A stretch of DNA of 64,000 bases from Erythrobacter sp. GTDB taxonomy: Bacteria > Pseudomonadota > Alphaproteobacteria > Sphingomonadales > Sphingomonadaceae. The stretch spans positions 372,001 to 436,000 of the forward strand of contig NZ_JASJAP010000001.1 of assembly GCF_030066995.1 (NCBI RefSeq), written 5' to 3'. Below, one piece after another: positions 35,762 through 44,613 of this stretch; within the stretch, counting starts at the first letter, position 1, and every line of letters begins with the position of its first letter. The position numbers were made by a program, and so were the translations under genes. The notes under the pieces are model-generated. The model saw only the letters and a list, made by a program, of their open reading frames with translations, made no database searches and was not told where the DNA came from.

Positions 35762-37221
35762 TATCGCGCCATCGCCAGTATTGCGTCGATATCGAGCGAT
35801 GCCTCAAGCCCGTGAGCCAATTCATCGAGCGCGGCCTCGACGTCTTCCTCATATCTGAGCGTGCTGGCCCTGTCGCTGCGCAGATCGCTGAGCCAACGCG
35901 CGCGAAACGCATCGCTTGCAAAGACGCCGTGGAGATAGGTTCCGATGATCTGACCGCCTTTAGCAACAGCTCCGTCCGGTGAGCCATCGTCCAGAGTGCT
36001 GAATGGCTGAGCAAGAGCCGGGCCTACCGAGTGTCCGGTATGGATCTCATACCCGCTTAAAGGAATTTGCTCTTGGACGGTGATCGCCTTAATCGGCCGA
36101 ACGACTTTTTCGCCGGTCATCACCGTTGAAATGTCCAGCAGCGCAAGACCTTCGGCGTTTCCCGCTTTGCCATCCGCGCCGCTTGGATCATCAATGCGCG
36201 TACCCAGCATCTGAAAACCGCCGCAAATGCCAACCAGATGCGCTCCTGTTCGAACACTAGCTAGAATGTCGTGATCCCATCCCTGCTCGCGCAGCATCGC
36301 AAGATCGGTAAGGGTCGACTTGGTGCCGGATAGAATAATCGCATCAGCCTCGCGCGGGATTGGGGTGCCGGGCGGAATAAAGCGAACTTCGATATCCTCC
36401 TCGGCGCGCAATGGATCAAGATCATCGAAATTACTGATGCGCGAGAGCATCGGGACGGCGATGACGATGTCGGTGCTGGGGCCTCTGCGCCGCTCAAGCA
36501 CGACCGCGTCCTCAGCGGGTAGCCGCGACGCGCACGAAAGCCACGGGACGACGCCAAGGCACGGCCAACCTGTCTTGGTCTCGGTGAAGGTGACGCCATC
36601 GTCGAACAGCGCGGGATCGCCTCGGAAGCGATTGATCGCAAACCCCTCGATCATTGCGTCATCCTCGCGATCAATAACTGCCTTCGTCCCGACGACCGCC
36701 GCAATCACGCCGCCACGGTCAATGTCGCCGATCAGGATCACAGGAACATCGGCCGCGCGCGCAAAGCCCATATTGGCGATGTCGCCCTTTCGCAGATTGA
36801 CCTCGGCTGGGCTTCCGGCCCCTTCGACCACGACAAGATCGTAGGACGCGCGAAGCCTCTCAAACGCGTTAAGCACATCGGGCAAAAGGTTCCCGCGTTC
36901 ACGCATGTAACGCGCGGCCTCTTCGCTTTTCAGCGGAGTGCCGTTCAACACGATTTGCGAGCGGCGGTCGCCCTCGGGCTTTAGCAGCACCGGGTTCATG
37001 TCTGTCGTAGGCTCGATGCCTGCAGCTCTTGCCTGGAGCGCTTGGGCGCGGCCTATTTCGCCTCCCGACAGGCAGGCCGCGGCGTTGTTCGACATGTTTT
37101 GTGGCTTGAAAGGAGCGACTTTGATACCGTGCCTTTTCGCGATCCGACAAAGGCCTGCGACGAGCAGCGACTTGCCGACATCCGAGCCCGTTCCCTGAAA
37201 CATGATCGCGCGCGCTGCCAT
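35761..37221 (-). CDS. cobQ: Cobyric acid synthase
   Basis: 486 residues. N-terminal P-loop-like MFQGTGSDVGKSLLVAGLCR and FKPQNMSNNAA, then a glutamine amidotransferase domain with the nucleophile in HLVGICGGFQMLG and His in GTYLHGVF. It amidates four carboxyl groups of adenosylcobyrinic acid diamide. It begins 12 nt after btuD and runs into cbiB with a one-base overlap, so uptake and salvage genes form one transcript. Confidence 0.95.
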   Translation of the reverse strand: MAARAIMFQGTGSDVGKSLLVAGLCRIAKRHGIKVAPFKPQNMSNNAAACLSGGEIGRAQALQARAAGIEPTTDMNPVLLKPEGDRRSQIVLNGTPLKSEEAARYMRERGNLLPDVLNAFERLRASYDLVVVEGAGSPAEVNLRKGDIANMGFARAADVPVILIGDIDRGGVIAAVVGTKAVIDREDDAMIEGFAINRFRGDPALFDDGVTFTETKTGWPCLGVVPWLSCASRLPAEDAVVLERRRGPSTDIVIAVPMLSRISNFDDLDPLRAEEDIEVRFIPPGTPIPREADAIILSGTKSTLTDLAMLREQGWDHDILASVRTGAHLVGICGGFQMLGTRIDDPSGADGKAGNAEGLALLDISTVMTGEKVVRPIKAITVQEQIPLSGYEIHTGHSVGPALAQPFSTLDDGSPDGAVAKGGQIIGTYLHGVFASDAFRARWLSDLRSDRASTLRYEEDVEAALDELAHGLEASLDIDAILAMAR

Positions 37222-37233
37222 CCGATGATCCGA

Positions 37234-38010
37234 CTAGGCTGGACCTAAGATTTCGAGCGAAATGGCGCAGTCGCCCGCCGCATTGACCCGCGCTTCGACA
37301 CCGAACACGGCTTTTAGGCGGTCAGAAGTGATGGTGTCTCGCGGTGTCCCATCCGCAACGATCCGACCGTCTTTCATCCAGATCAGCCGGTCCGCGTATC
37401 GCGCGGCCAGCGAAAGATCATGCACGACGGTCAGCAATGATTGGCCTTCGCTTGCCGCCTTCGAAAAGATCCGCAGGACTTCATGCTGGTAGCGGGGATC
37501 GAGCGCGGCCACCGGCTCGTCCGCCACTAGAAGCGGAGTTTCCGCAGCCAGAGCCCGCGCGAGGTGGACCCGCGAGAGCTCGCCGCCTGAAAGCGTATCC
37601 GCCGCGCGTTCCTCAAAGCCCTCGAGATCGCAGGCAGCGATAGCGCGGGCTGTTGCCACCTCGTCCTCAGTGGAGAGGCGACCCGGAGCCGCGCCATAGG
37701 CGAAACGCCCAAGCGCAACGATATCTTGAACGGGTTGTGGCCATACCAATGGGCGCTGTTGTGGGAGATATGCAATCTTGCGGGCACGCTGCACCGGGGC
37801 GAGTGTGGTGACTTCCTGGCCGTCCAGCATTGCCCGACCGCTATCGGATTTCAGCAAGCCGAGAGCGAGCCGCAAGAGCGTGGTCTTTCCCGCTCCATTC
37901 GGCCCGACAAGCATAGTCAATGCACCGGGCTCCAGCGCGAAACTCGCGTCCGAAACCAAGGGCTCGCTGTTAACGGCGTAAGTGAGCCCCTCGGCGACAA
38001 ACAGGCTCAT
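37234..38010 (-). CDS. btuD: B12 ABC transporter ATP-binding protein
   Basis: 258 residues. Walker A GPNGAGKTT, signature TLSGGELSRVHLARAL, Walker B LLVADEPVAALD and switch His in VVHDLSLAARYAD. The group is FecE/BtuD. I chose the ATG at 38010 that overlaps the permease stop (ATGA). Given the riboswitch-headed operon, the substrate is very probably cobalamin or cobinamide rather than an iron chelate. Confidence 0.9.
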   Translation of the reverse strand: MSLFVAEGLTYAVNSEPLVSDASFALEPGALTMLVGPNGAGKTTLLRLALGLLKSDSGRAMLDGQEVTTLAPVQRARKIAYLPQQRPLVWPQPVQDIVALGRFAYGAAPGRLSTEDEVATARAIAACDLEGFEERAADTLSGGELSRVHLARALAAETPLLVADEPVAALDPRYQHEVLRIFSKAASEGQSLLTVVHDLSLAARYADRLIWMKDGRIVADGTPRDTITSDRLKAVFGVEARVNAAGDCAISLEILGPA

Positions 38011-38984
38011 GCCAGCCTTCGCCGCGATGCGATCCACACGAAGATCGGAGCGCCAATCAAGGATGCGACAACGCCAAGTTTGAGCTCATTGTCGGTCGGA
38101 AGCAGCCGCACCCCGATATCGGCCAAAACGAGCAGCAACGCGCCAAGAATGGCAGAAGGAATAAGAAGCCGCGCTGGATCGTATCGAACAAAGGGCCGAA
38201 CCAAGTGCGGCGCGACTATTCCGACAAATCCTATGGACCCCGCCAATGCCACAGCCGCGCCTGTCGCCAGACCCGCGCCGATGATTACGCCTAGCCGCTG
38301 CATCTTCAGATTGAGACCGAGTCCTTCCGCCGTCTCTTCCCCAAGTGCCAAAGCCGAAAGACCGCGACGGGTAAGGAGCATGACGATGATGCCAGCAAGC
38401 AGAAATGGCGCTGCGAATGCAATATCTTCAAAGCTACGATTAGCAACGGTTCCAAGCATCCAATTGACCATGTCAGTCAAACTGAAGGGGTCAGGAGCCA
38501 AGTTCATCAGCAACGCCATAAGCGCAGCTGAGAAGCTCGAAAGGCCCACACCGATTAGAATGAGCGTTACGACCGACCGATTACGAAGCGCTGCGGCGGC
38601 AACGATAAGCGTCGCGAGAAGGGCTCCCGCCACAGCGGCAGCCGGCAAAACAAGCGGACCTGCGGTCGCCAACCTGAAATGGAGCACGAAGGTCGCGAAA
38701 AGCGCCGCCGTCGCGGACACGCCCAAAATACCGGGCTCAGCCAGCGGATTGCGCAACAGGCCTTGTAGGGCCGCACCGCTCATACCAAGGGCTGCGCCAA
38801 CAATTGCGGCGGTCAAGCTGCGTGGTAAGCGAATTTGCCAGACGACCAGTTGGTCTCCCGCGCTGGCTTGGAATGCGATAGCGCCAAGAACGCGCTCAAG
38901 TGGTAACGGAACCGAACCCAGCAGCAACGATAGGATCAGAGCTGCGAGAAGACCGCCCGCCAGAACGCTAGAGAGACGTGTCAT
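38007..38984 (-). CDS. btuC: B12 ABC transporter permease
   Basis: 325 residues of the FecCD/BtuC permease family with about ten helices. Family motifs include RLPRSLTAAIVGAALGMSGA, LRNPLAEPGILGVS and GFVGIVAPHLVRPF (cytoplasmic coupling helix). It overlaps both its neighbours by ATGA, so production with the binding protein and ATPase is coupled. Confidence 0.93.
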   Translation of the reverse strand: MTRLSSVLAGGLLAALILSLLLGSVPLPLERVLGAIAFQASAGDQLVVWQIRLPRSLTAAIVGAALGMSGAALQGLLRNPLAEPGILGVSATAALFATFVLHFRLATAGPLVLPAAAVAGALLATLIVAAAALRNRSVVTLILIGVGLSSFSAALMALLMNLAPDPFSLTDMVNWMLGTVANRSFEDIAFAAPFLLAGIIVMLLTRRGLSALALGEETAEGLGLNLKMQRLGVIIGAGLATGAAVALAGSIGFVGIVAPHLVRPFVRYDPARLLIPSAILGALLLVLADIGVRLLPTDNELKLGVVASLIGAPIFVWIASRRRLA

Positions 38985-39814
38985 GCGCCGCCATTGGCCT
39001 GTTCAGACATCCTCTCAACCGCTTCAATCAAGAACCATCCCCCGCACGACGTCCAAGCGCCTTCTATGGCGGATACCGGCAACTCGCGAAGCTGGGCCTG
39101 CGCGACCGGATGACGCGCCGCGCTCCAGCTGTCGACATGGTTGGTCTTGCTTTCAAAGAAAGCGGCGACGATTAGATCGGGTCGCTCATAGGCTAGGCGC
39201 TCAAGCGGGAGTGGGTTCCAGCCGTTCCGGGTTTGAAAGTTGGAAAGGCCCGCAGCGGTCATAAGCTCATGGACGAGCGAACCCGGTCCCGTGGTGACAC
39301 CCACCGGGGTCATATACAGCGCTTCCGGGTTTTCGCTCGCCTTTGCCGCCAGCGCTGCGAGGCGTTGGTCCATGTCCTCAATGACCTGTTTCGCCGTCTT
39401 CGGTTGACCAAGCTCACCGCCGACACGCACCACCTCTTCGCGCACCTGGTCGATGGTTCGAGGAAATCCGATCTGCACCACCGGCACGCCCGCGCGTTCC
39501 ATGAAAGCCATGACATTTGGATCGCCGCCGTAGGAACGCACGATTAGGTCGGGTTCCAACGCCAGCACATCCGCCGTACGCGGGCGAACCTGAGGCAGTC
39601 CTTCCGCTTCTTCGCGCATGTAGGAAAAACGTTTATCCGCACCCGGCGACAGCGCCAGAATATCGCTATGATCCGCGAACCGCAGAACATATTGGTCCGC
39701 GCAATAATCGAGGCTGATGATCCGACGCGGCGCCTCAGAGCTATGCTCGACGGGCTGCGAACAGCCGACAAGCGTAAGCCCAAGAAGCGCCGCGAGGATC
39801 AACCGCATGAGCAT
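38981..39814 (-). CDS. btuF: Cobalamin-binding lipoprotein of the B12 ABC transporter
   Basis: 277 residues with a lipoprotein signal (LGLTLVGC), so anchored in the periplasm. The two-lobed class III binding-protein fold is shown by RRIISLDYCADQYVLRF, LALEPDLIV and a C-terminal ISAIEGAW-like stretch. Its ATG overlaps the btuB stop (TAATG); a second ATG at 39808 is also possible. It passes cobalamin from BtuB to BtuCD. Confidence 0.88.
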   Translation of the reverse strand: MLMRLILAALLGLTLVGCSQPVEHSSEAPRRIISLDYCADQYVLRFADHSDILALSPGADKRFSYMREEAEGLPQVRPRTADVLALEPDLIVRSYGGDPNVMAFMERAGVPVVQIGFPRTIDQVREEVVRVGGELGQPKTAKQVIEDMDQRLAALAAKASENPEALYMTPVGVTTGPGSLVHELMTAAGLSNFQTRNGWNPLPLERLAYERPDLIVAAFFESKTNHVDSWSAARHPVAQAQLRELPVSAIEGAWTSCGGWFLIEAVERMSEQANGGA

Positions 39815-41742
39815 TACATCCGATAGCGCAAGCCGCCGAACACGCCACGACCTGGCTGGCCATACAGGAAGATCGTCTCGTATTGTTCGTCTGTCACATT
39901 CTCTATCCGTCCGAACAGTTCGAGATTCTCTGTAATGCCATAGCTTATGCGCAGATCGGCAACGACATAGCCATCAAGCGGAGTGGTGTTCGAGGAGTTA
40001 TCGAAACTGTCCCCCACGATCAGGATCGTAGTGCCGATCCCAAGGCTATTTTCCATGCGATAATCAGCCACAAGGCTGGCGGTCTCTTCGGCTCTGCGCG
40101 CAAGACGGTTACCTGTTTCATCGTCAAAAGCATCAATGATGGAATAATTGAGCGAGACATCGAAACCGTCCGCCGGTTGCAGCGCAACGCCAAACTCCCA
40201 GCCATCTGCGCTGGTGCTCGCAATGCTATCATAGGTGCCAAAGGGACGCGGATTGTCAGGATCGTTGCATGCCGGAAGAGGATTGTTGAAGCACCCAACA
40301 AAGATGATCTCGTTTTCGGCGTTACGCTCAAAATAGGTTACGCCCACTTGAGCGCGGCCATCAAGGAAGTTGTGGGTGATGCCAACGTCCCAGCTTTCCG
40401 ATTCCTCGGGATCGAGATCGGAATTGCCGAAATCGCTGAAGAGCTGGAATAGCGTAGGAGCCTTAAAACCTTCGCCATAGCTAGCCCGAACCACGGTGTC
40501 GCCTCCATTGGGCGAATAGGCGCCGCTGGCAGCGAAAGTTGTCGCGCTACCAAAGGTCTCGTGATCGTCATAGCGGACACCGCCTGTCAGCGAGAGCCCT
40601 TCGATCGGCGTGACATTTAGCTGTCCGTAAACCGAGTTGATCCAGACTTCGGGTGCGATATCACCGCTGCTGTAATCGGATTCCTCACGCTCGGCACCAA
40701 ACACCAGCTCAACTGAATCAGCGGCATCAAATACACCTTGGTATTCAAAGCGACGGTTTTCGCCATTGGATTCAAAGGTCTGTGTATCGGTATCGCGATT
40801 GACATTGTTACGATCAATATTGGTGTATGCAAAGCCGAGCCGATTGCGGAAGCGACCATCGAGGAACGAGGCATTTAGGCCTGCATAGCCAACAAAATCC
40901 TGCCTAAAGGAGACTTCATTGGTGTCTTGCAGACCGCTCGCACCAAATCCGTCAATCTCGGTCTCGCTATCGGCGTAAAAGCCGCGCAGATCGATGGAGA
41001 TGTTGTCCGCCAGCGCGATATCGAGTTTGCCGTTTACTCCGGCGCTCTCAAAACCATCTGCTTCTTCGCCGCCGCGCTCCTCATTGAATGCAGATATACC
41101 ATCGGTGCGTGCAAAGTTAGCGCCGAGGCTGGCAGACACTGGGCCGAATTTGCCCGAAATATTGCCGACCAGATCAACTGTATCGCGCGCGCCATATTCA
41201 GCGCGCGCAAACGCGTTCAAGTCTTCAGTTGGCTCGCGGGTAATCATGTTGCCCACACCGCCAATCGCCTGGCTTCCGTACAGCACGGATTGCGATCCGC
41301 GCACCACTTCGATGCGCGCAATGTTGCCGGTGAGTAGCGGTCCAAAGTTGAAGCCACCACCCGGCGAAGAGGGATCGTTGAGCTTGATGCCGTCAATCAG
41401 GACAACAGTCTGATCGCTTTGCGCGCCGCGGATTGAGACACCCGTGTTCGTACCGATCCCGCCATTGCGGTTAAAGGTCACTCCGGGAACGGTGCGCAGC
41501 AGGTCCAGTGCTTCAGTTGGTTGGCGATTTATAATCTCCTCTTCTGCTATCACCGTCACGGATTCGCCCACTTGAGAGATCGCACGGCTTGTGCGGTTTG
41601 CGGTGACCACGATTTCTTCGGAGTCAGGGATTTCTGCACCCTGACGATCCGTCTTCGCATCATCAACCGTCTGAGCGAGAAGAGATGCTGGAAGCAGCGC
41701 AACTGCTGAAGCCGCTGCAAACAAAGAAACTGCGTGTTTCAT
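39814..41742 (-). CDS. btuB: TonB-dependent vitamin B12 receptor
   Basis: 642 residues. Signal peptide from the ATG at 41742 (MKHAVSLFAAASAVALLPAS), TonB-box region EEIVVTANRT, plug domain with TVPGVTFNRNGG and VSIRGAQSDQTVVLIDGIKL, then a beta-barrel ending in the aromatic-rich GVFGGLRYRM. The BtuB identity follows from similarity and from the cobalamin riboswitch directly upstream. It heads an operon through btuFCD, cobQ, cbiB and cobC. Confidence 0.93.
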   Translation of the reverse strand: MKHAVSLFAAASAVALLPASLLAQTVDDAKTDRQGAEIPDSEEIVVTANRTSRAISQVGESVTVIAEEEIINRQPTEALDLLRTVPGVTFNRNGGIGTNTGVSIRGAQSDQTVVLIDGIKLNDPSSPGGGFNFGPLLTGNIARIEVVRGSQSVLYGSQAIGGVGNMITREPTEDLNAFARAEYGARDTVDLVGNISGKFGPVSASLGANFARTDGISAFNEERGGEEADGFESAGVNGKLDIALADNISIDLRGFYADSETEIDGFGASGLQDTNEVSFRQDFVGYAGLNASFLDGRFRNRLGFAYTNIDRNNVNRDTDTQTFESNGENRRFEYQGVFDAADSVELVFGAEREESDYSSGDIAPEVWINSVYGQLNVTPIEGLSLTGGVRYDDHETFGSATTFAASGAYSPNGGDTVVRASYGEGFKAPTLFQLFSDFGNSDLDPEESESWDVGITHNFLDGRAQVGVTYFERNAENEIIFVGCFNNPLPACNDPDNPRPFGTYDSIASTSADGWEFGVALQPADGFDVSLNYSIIDAFDDETGNRLARRAEETASLVADYRMENSLGIGTTILIVGDSFDNSSNTTPLDGYVVADLRISYGITENLELFGRIENVTDEQYETIFLYGQPGRGVFGGLRYRM

Positions 41743-41914
41743 ATCTGTATCCAAAGTCATACCGCGCGAGGGCTCCGAAACCCACACGGCGCATTCGACA
41801 GTTGGTCTGCCAAGTGTGCTAGCACATCGTGGCGTCGGAGACCGACCTGGCTGTCGTTACTTCGGAAAAACTTTCCTGTCCCACTGGGCTGGACCCGGCC
41901 CCGGACGAACGACG

Positions 41915-42105
41915 CGATGGCAGGTCTCCTGGCTCACCGATCATCACCATCGAACCGTCTTCCCAGCTTCGCCCGTAAATGGACGAGGCCAGTGACATAG
42001 TGGTTCGAGGCTCCCAGCTTACAGTTGCGGGCACAGCGCCGGTCTCACACCGGCTTCCCTCTTAGCTTCAAGCGCCTTCGCACTTGCAGCACCATCTGCC
42101 TGCGC
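41915..42105 (-). promoter_or_regulatory. Cobalamin riboswitch upstream of btuB
   Basis: Read on the - strand, the conserved core appears in order: AGGGAAGCCGGTGTGAGACC, GCCCGCAACTGTAAGC, GTCACTGG (B12 box variant), GGGAAGACGG and GAGCCAGGAGACCTGCC. Binding of adenosylcobalamin usually shuts expression. It ends about 170 nt before the btuB start, leaving room for the expression platform. Confidence 0.95.
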
Positions 42106-42165
42106 CCTTACCCAGCGAGGATTCAGGTGTCAATTTGGCTTCATTCGCTATTGCTCCAGACGGCG

Positions 42166-42703
42166 CTAGCGCTTGATAATGTGATCTTTGGACCAGATGC
42201 GGTCTTGCCAGCCATAGCGCTCTAGCTCTGGATCGTAGTGCTCTTCCTCAGGATACCCGACGCACAGATAGGCGATCAAATCCCAATGTTCGAGCATGTT
42301 TAAGCAATCGGATATCCCAGACGGATTCAGGATCGACACCCAACCAACACCCAAGCCCTTAGCCTTGGCAGCCAGCCAAAAAAGATCATGATCGCGCACG
42401 CAACGGAATTGTGCAGTGTCGCGGCTTGGGTTTGCCTACTAGGGCCTAAACCCTGCGCGGGCCGGGTGTCGCAAAAAACCGCAAATTGCAGCGGGGCCTT
42501 ATCCAGCCCGGCCAATTTGAGGGAACTTTAAAGCTTTTGTTTGTCCTCGGGCATGGCTGGCTGTTACCGACCGATGGTGCGCCTTCTACCAGATGGAAAA
42601 TCTAATCGAGGATCCTCTGCTTGACCGGTCTCGTTTGGAAGCGCCGCACATCACGGCGGCGAGCGACCCATTCACGCAGAACCTCGAACTCGGTATCCAG
42701 CAT
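42166..42703 (-). pseudogene. bluB: Degraded bluB (5,6-dimethylbenzimidazole synthase)
   Basis: Fragments in order match BluB: RRRDVRRFQTRPVKQRILD, then TAG at 42604-42602, then APSVGNSQP, then after about 90 missing bases and a frame change LAGLDKAPLQFAVFCD, then a second frame change at an A6 run (42378-42383), and finally LAAKAKGLGVGWVSILNP to GYPEEEHYDPELERYGWQ. Adding one base to the run restores the last frame. The intact enzyme cuts FMN to make the lower ligand of B12. At least one stop, one deletion and one frameshift make function impossible. It lies right after cobO on the same strand. Confidence 0.9.
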
Positions 42704-42717
42704 GGCGAATCGGCGGA

Positions 42718-43323
42718 CTAGAAGTCGATGCCTTGCTGCGCGCGTATGCCCGAGTGGAAGGCGTGCTTTACCTCGGTCATTTCGGTGACGGTATCGGCGT
42801 ATTCCATCAGCTCCGGTTTCGCATTTCGACCGGTCAAGATCACGCTGGTGTTCCCGCGTGTTTCAAGTGCGGCAATCACGGCTTCGGTCTCCAAATAATC
42901 GTAGCGCATGGCGATGTTGATTTCGTCCAAGACAACCAGCGCAAAATCGCCGCTGCTAATTAGGCTTTTCGCCTTCTCCAGAGCTTTTTCGGCCGCTTCG
43001 ATATCCTGCTCGCGATTCTGCGTATCCCACGTGAAGCCATCGCCCATCACATGCCAGTCCAGCTTATCGCTGAAGCGCGAAAAGAACTGCTTCTCTCCCG
43101 TCTTCCATTTGCCCTTGATGAACTGCACGACCGCCACTTTCTGTCCCCAGCCAAGCGCTCTGGCGATCACTCCGAAGGCCGAGCTGGACTTACCCTTGCC
43201 ATCGCCCGTGTGAACCAAAACAAGTCCACGCTCAGGATCTTTAAGCTCTCGGCGCTTCTTCGATTGAGCCTCCTGGAGCTTTTTCATTTCTTGTTTGTGC
43301 GTTTCGGGATCGCTGCTTATCAT
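42718..43323 (-). CDS. cobO: Corrinoid adenosyltransferase
   Basis: 201 residues of the CobA/CobO/BtuR family, adding the adenosyl group to reduced corrinoids. P-loop HTGDGKGKSSSAFG, GWGQKVAVVQFIKGKW and VVLDEINIAMRYDYL are diagnostic. The first 27 residues are charged and overlap the 3' end of the phosphatase gene by 83 nt; a later ATG (residue 13) would shorten the overlap. Confidence 0.94.
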   Translation of the reverse strand: MISSDPETHKQEMKKLQEAQSKKRRELKDPERGLVLVHTGDGKGKSSSAFGVIARALGWGQKVAVVQFIKGKWKTGEKQFFSRFSDKLDWHVMGDGFTWDTQNREQDIEAAEKALEKAKSLISSGDFALVVLDEINIAMRYDYLETEAVIAALETRGNTSVILTGRNAKPELMEYADTVTEMTEVKHAFHSGIRAQQGIDF

Positions 43324-43870
43324 TGGTGTGGGCCTTTATCAGAGCGGGGGGGGCGTCGAATGTCATACTCTGCGCATAGCCAAGTCTCATTTCGAGCTCG
43401 CCCTCATATCCAAAAGCGGCATGCGCGCAACGCACAACGCCCATATGCGTAACGGCCAGGACGTCGGCTTGGTCATATGGACACTCATCGAGATAGGATC
43501 GAACGCGGACCGTCATCTCGTCAACGCTTTCCCCACCATAAGGTTTTGCGCCTGTAACGTCAGCCGCCCAATCATCAATTTCACCTCGGGGAATGTCGTC
43601 CCAAGCGCATCCTTCCCGGCGCCCGAAGTCGATCTCCTGCAAACGTGGATCGATCTGGAGCGGACGGTTGAGGCGTTCGGCCAGCCTGCCCGCCAGCGCC
43701 GCGCAGCGTGAAAGAGGGCTTGTGTCTATGCGAACGAGAGATTGAGGAAGAGTCTCGCTGAGTTCGCTGAGCTCCACCTCGGACAGGACCCGCGCTTCGA
43801 CATCCAACTGGCCATAGCAAACGCCAAGCTTAATCAGTGGCTCGCTATGCCGCAAAAAAATCAAAGCCAT
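43241..43870 (-). CDS. Histidine phosphatase family, probable alpha-ribazole phosphatase
   Basis: 209 residues from the ATG at 43870. The phosphoglycerate-mutase-like motif is LRHSEP with a second catalytic His in VTHMGVVR and a Glu-containing QEIDFGRREG. In cob clusters such enzymes remove the 5' phosphate from alpha-ribazole or adenosylcobalamin phosphate (Salmonella CobC, a name I avoid here because the aminotransferase uses it). It overlaps cobS by 10 nt and cobO by 83 nt. The C-terminal 30 residues are low in structure. Confidence 0.82.
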   Translation of the reverse strand: MALIFLRHSEPLIKLGVCYGQLDVEARVLSEVELSELSETLPQSLVRIDTSPLSRCAALAGRLAERLNRPLQIDPRLQEIDFGRREGCAWDDIPRGEIDDWAADVTGAKPYGGESVDEMTVRVRSYLDECPYDQADVLAVTHMGVVRCAHAAFGYEGELEMRLGYAQSMTFDAPPALIKAHTNDKQRSRNAQTRNEKAPGGSIEEAPRA

Positions 43871-44613
43871 GCGGCGATCGCCAAATAGATGCCCAGTTCT
43901 GAAACCTGCTGGACAGCCCCAAGGCAATCGCCCGTGTAGCCACCAAGTTTGCGCTCAAACAGCAGACGGGTAAGAACATGCCCCACGCCAAGCCCCGCAA
44001 GACTGACTAGTACAAGCTCGGCTGAAAACCAGAAGCCAAAGGCCGCGAGCGAGGCGATGCTTGTAAAAGAGCCAATCAGCAGAGCGCTGCGCGATATGCC
44101 TTTCGCAACCGGTTTTGCAGTCCCCTCCGAGCGCGAATAAGTGCTCGTCGCTATCACAAGCACAGCGGACATCCTGGAAAGGCCTTGGGCTAAAGGGAGC
44201 GCGGCGAGCGCAACGAGAGGCGCAAGCGCGGAGAGGCTGACGATTTTGAGCCCAAGAACGACAAACAGTGACACCGCTCCAAAAGTGCCCAACCGGCTGT
44301 CTCGCATAACTTCGAGCATGCGTTCCTTGGTCTGTGCGCCGAGACCGTCGAACAGATCGGCAAGTCCGTCTTCGTGAAAAGCGCCGGTCGCCATGAGGGT
44401 CGCCCCCAGGGCGATGAGCGCGCCGATAGCAGGCCCTTCAATCATGTGGCCTATTGCGTATCCAACAGCTCCAATGCCGCCAATCAAAAGGCCGACGAGG
44501 GGATAGAACGCGGGTGCTTGCGCGAAATTCTCTTCGCTCAAGTCCATGGTTGGAAGCGGGATACGCGTAAGGAAAATCCACGAGGCACAAAAGGATTTGA
44601 AGATATTTTTCAC
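43861..44613 (-). CDS. cobS: Adenosylcobinamide-GDP ribazoletransferase (cobalamin synthase)
   Basis: 250 residues, polytopic membrane enzyme joining GDP-cobinamide and alpha-ribazole. The Mg-binding region GAFHEDGLADLFDGLGAQ and GDCLGAVQQVSELG are family signatures. It overlaps cobT by ATGA and the phosphatase by 10 nt. With bluB broken the lower-ligand base must come from outside. Confidence 0.94.
   Translation of the reverse strand: MKNIFKSFCASWIFLTRIPLPTMDLSEENFAQAPAFYPLVGLLIGGIGAVGYAIGHMIEGPAIGALIALGATLMATGAFHEDGLADLFDGLGAQTKERMLEVMRDSRLGTFGAVSLFVVLGLKIVSLSALAPLVALAALPLAQGLSRMSAVLVIATSTYSRSEGTAKPVAKGISRSALLIGSFTSIASLAAFGFWFSAELVLVSLAGLGVGHVLTRLLFERKLGGYTGDCLGAVQQVSELGIYLAIAAWL

Noticed and set aside
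37726-39264. A 512-codon open frame on the + strand
   Set aside because: It lies antisense to btuC, btuD and btuF, which have clear family motifs; its product is a Ser/Arg/Pro-rich sequence typical of a shadow frame in GC-rich DNA.
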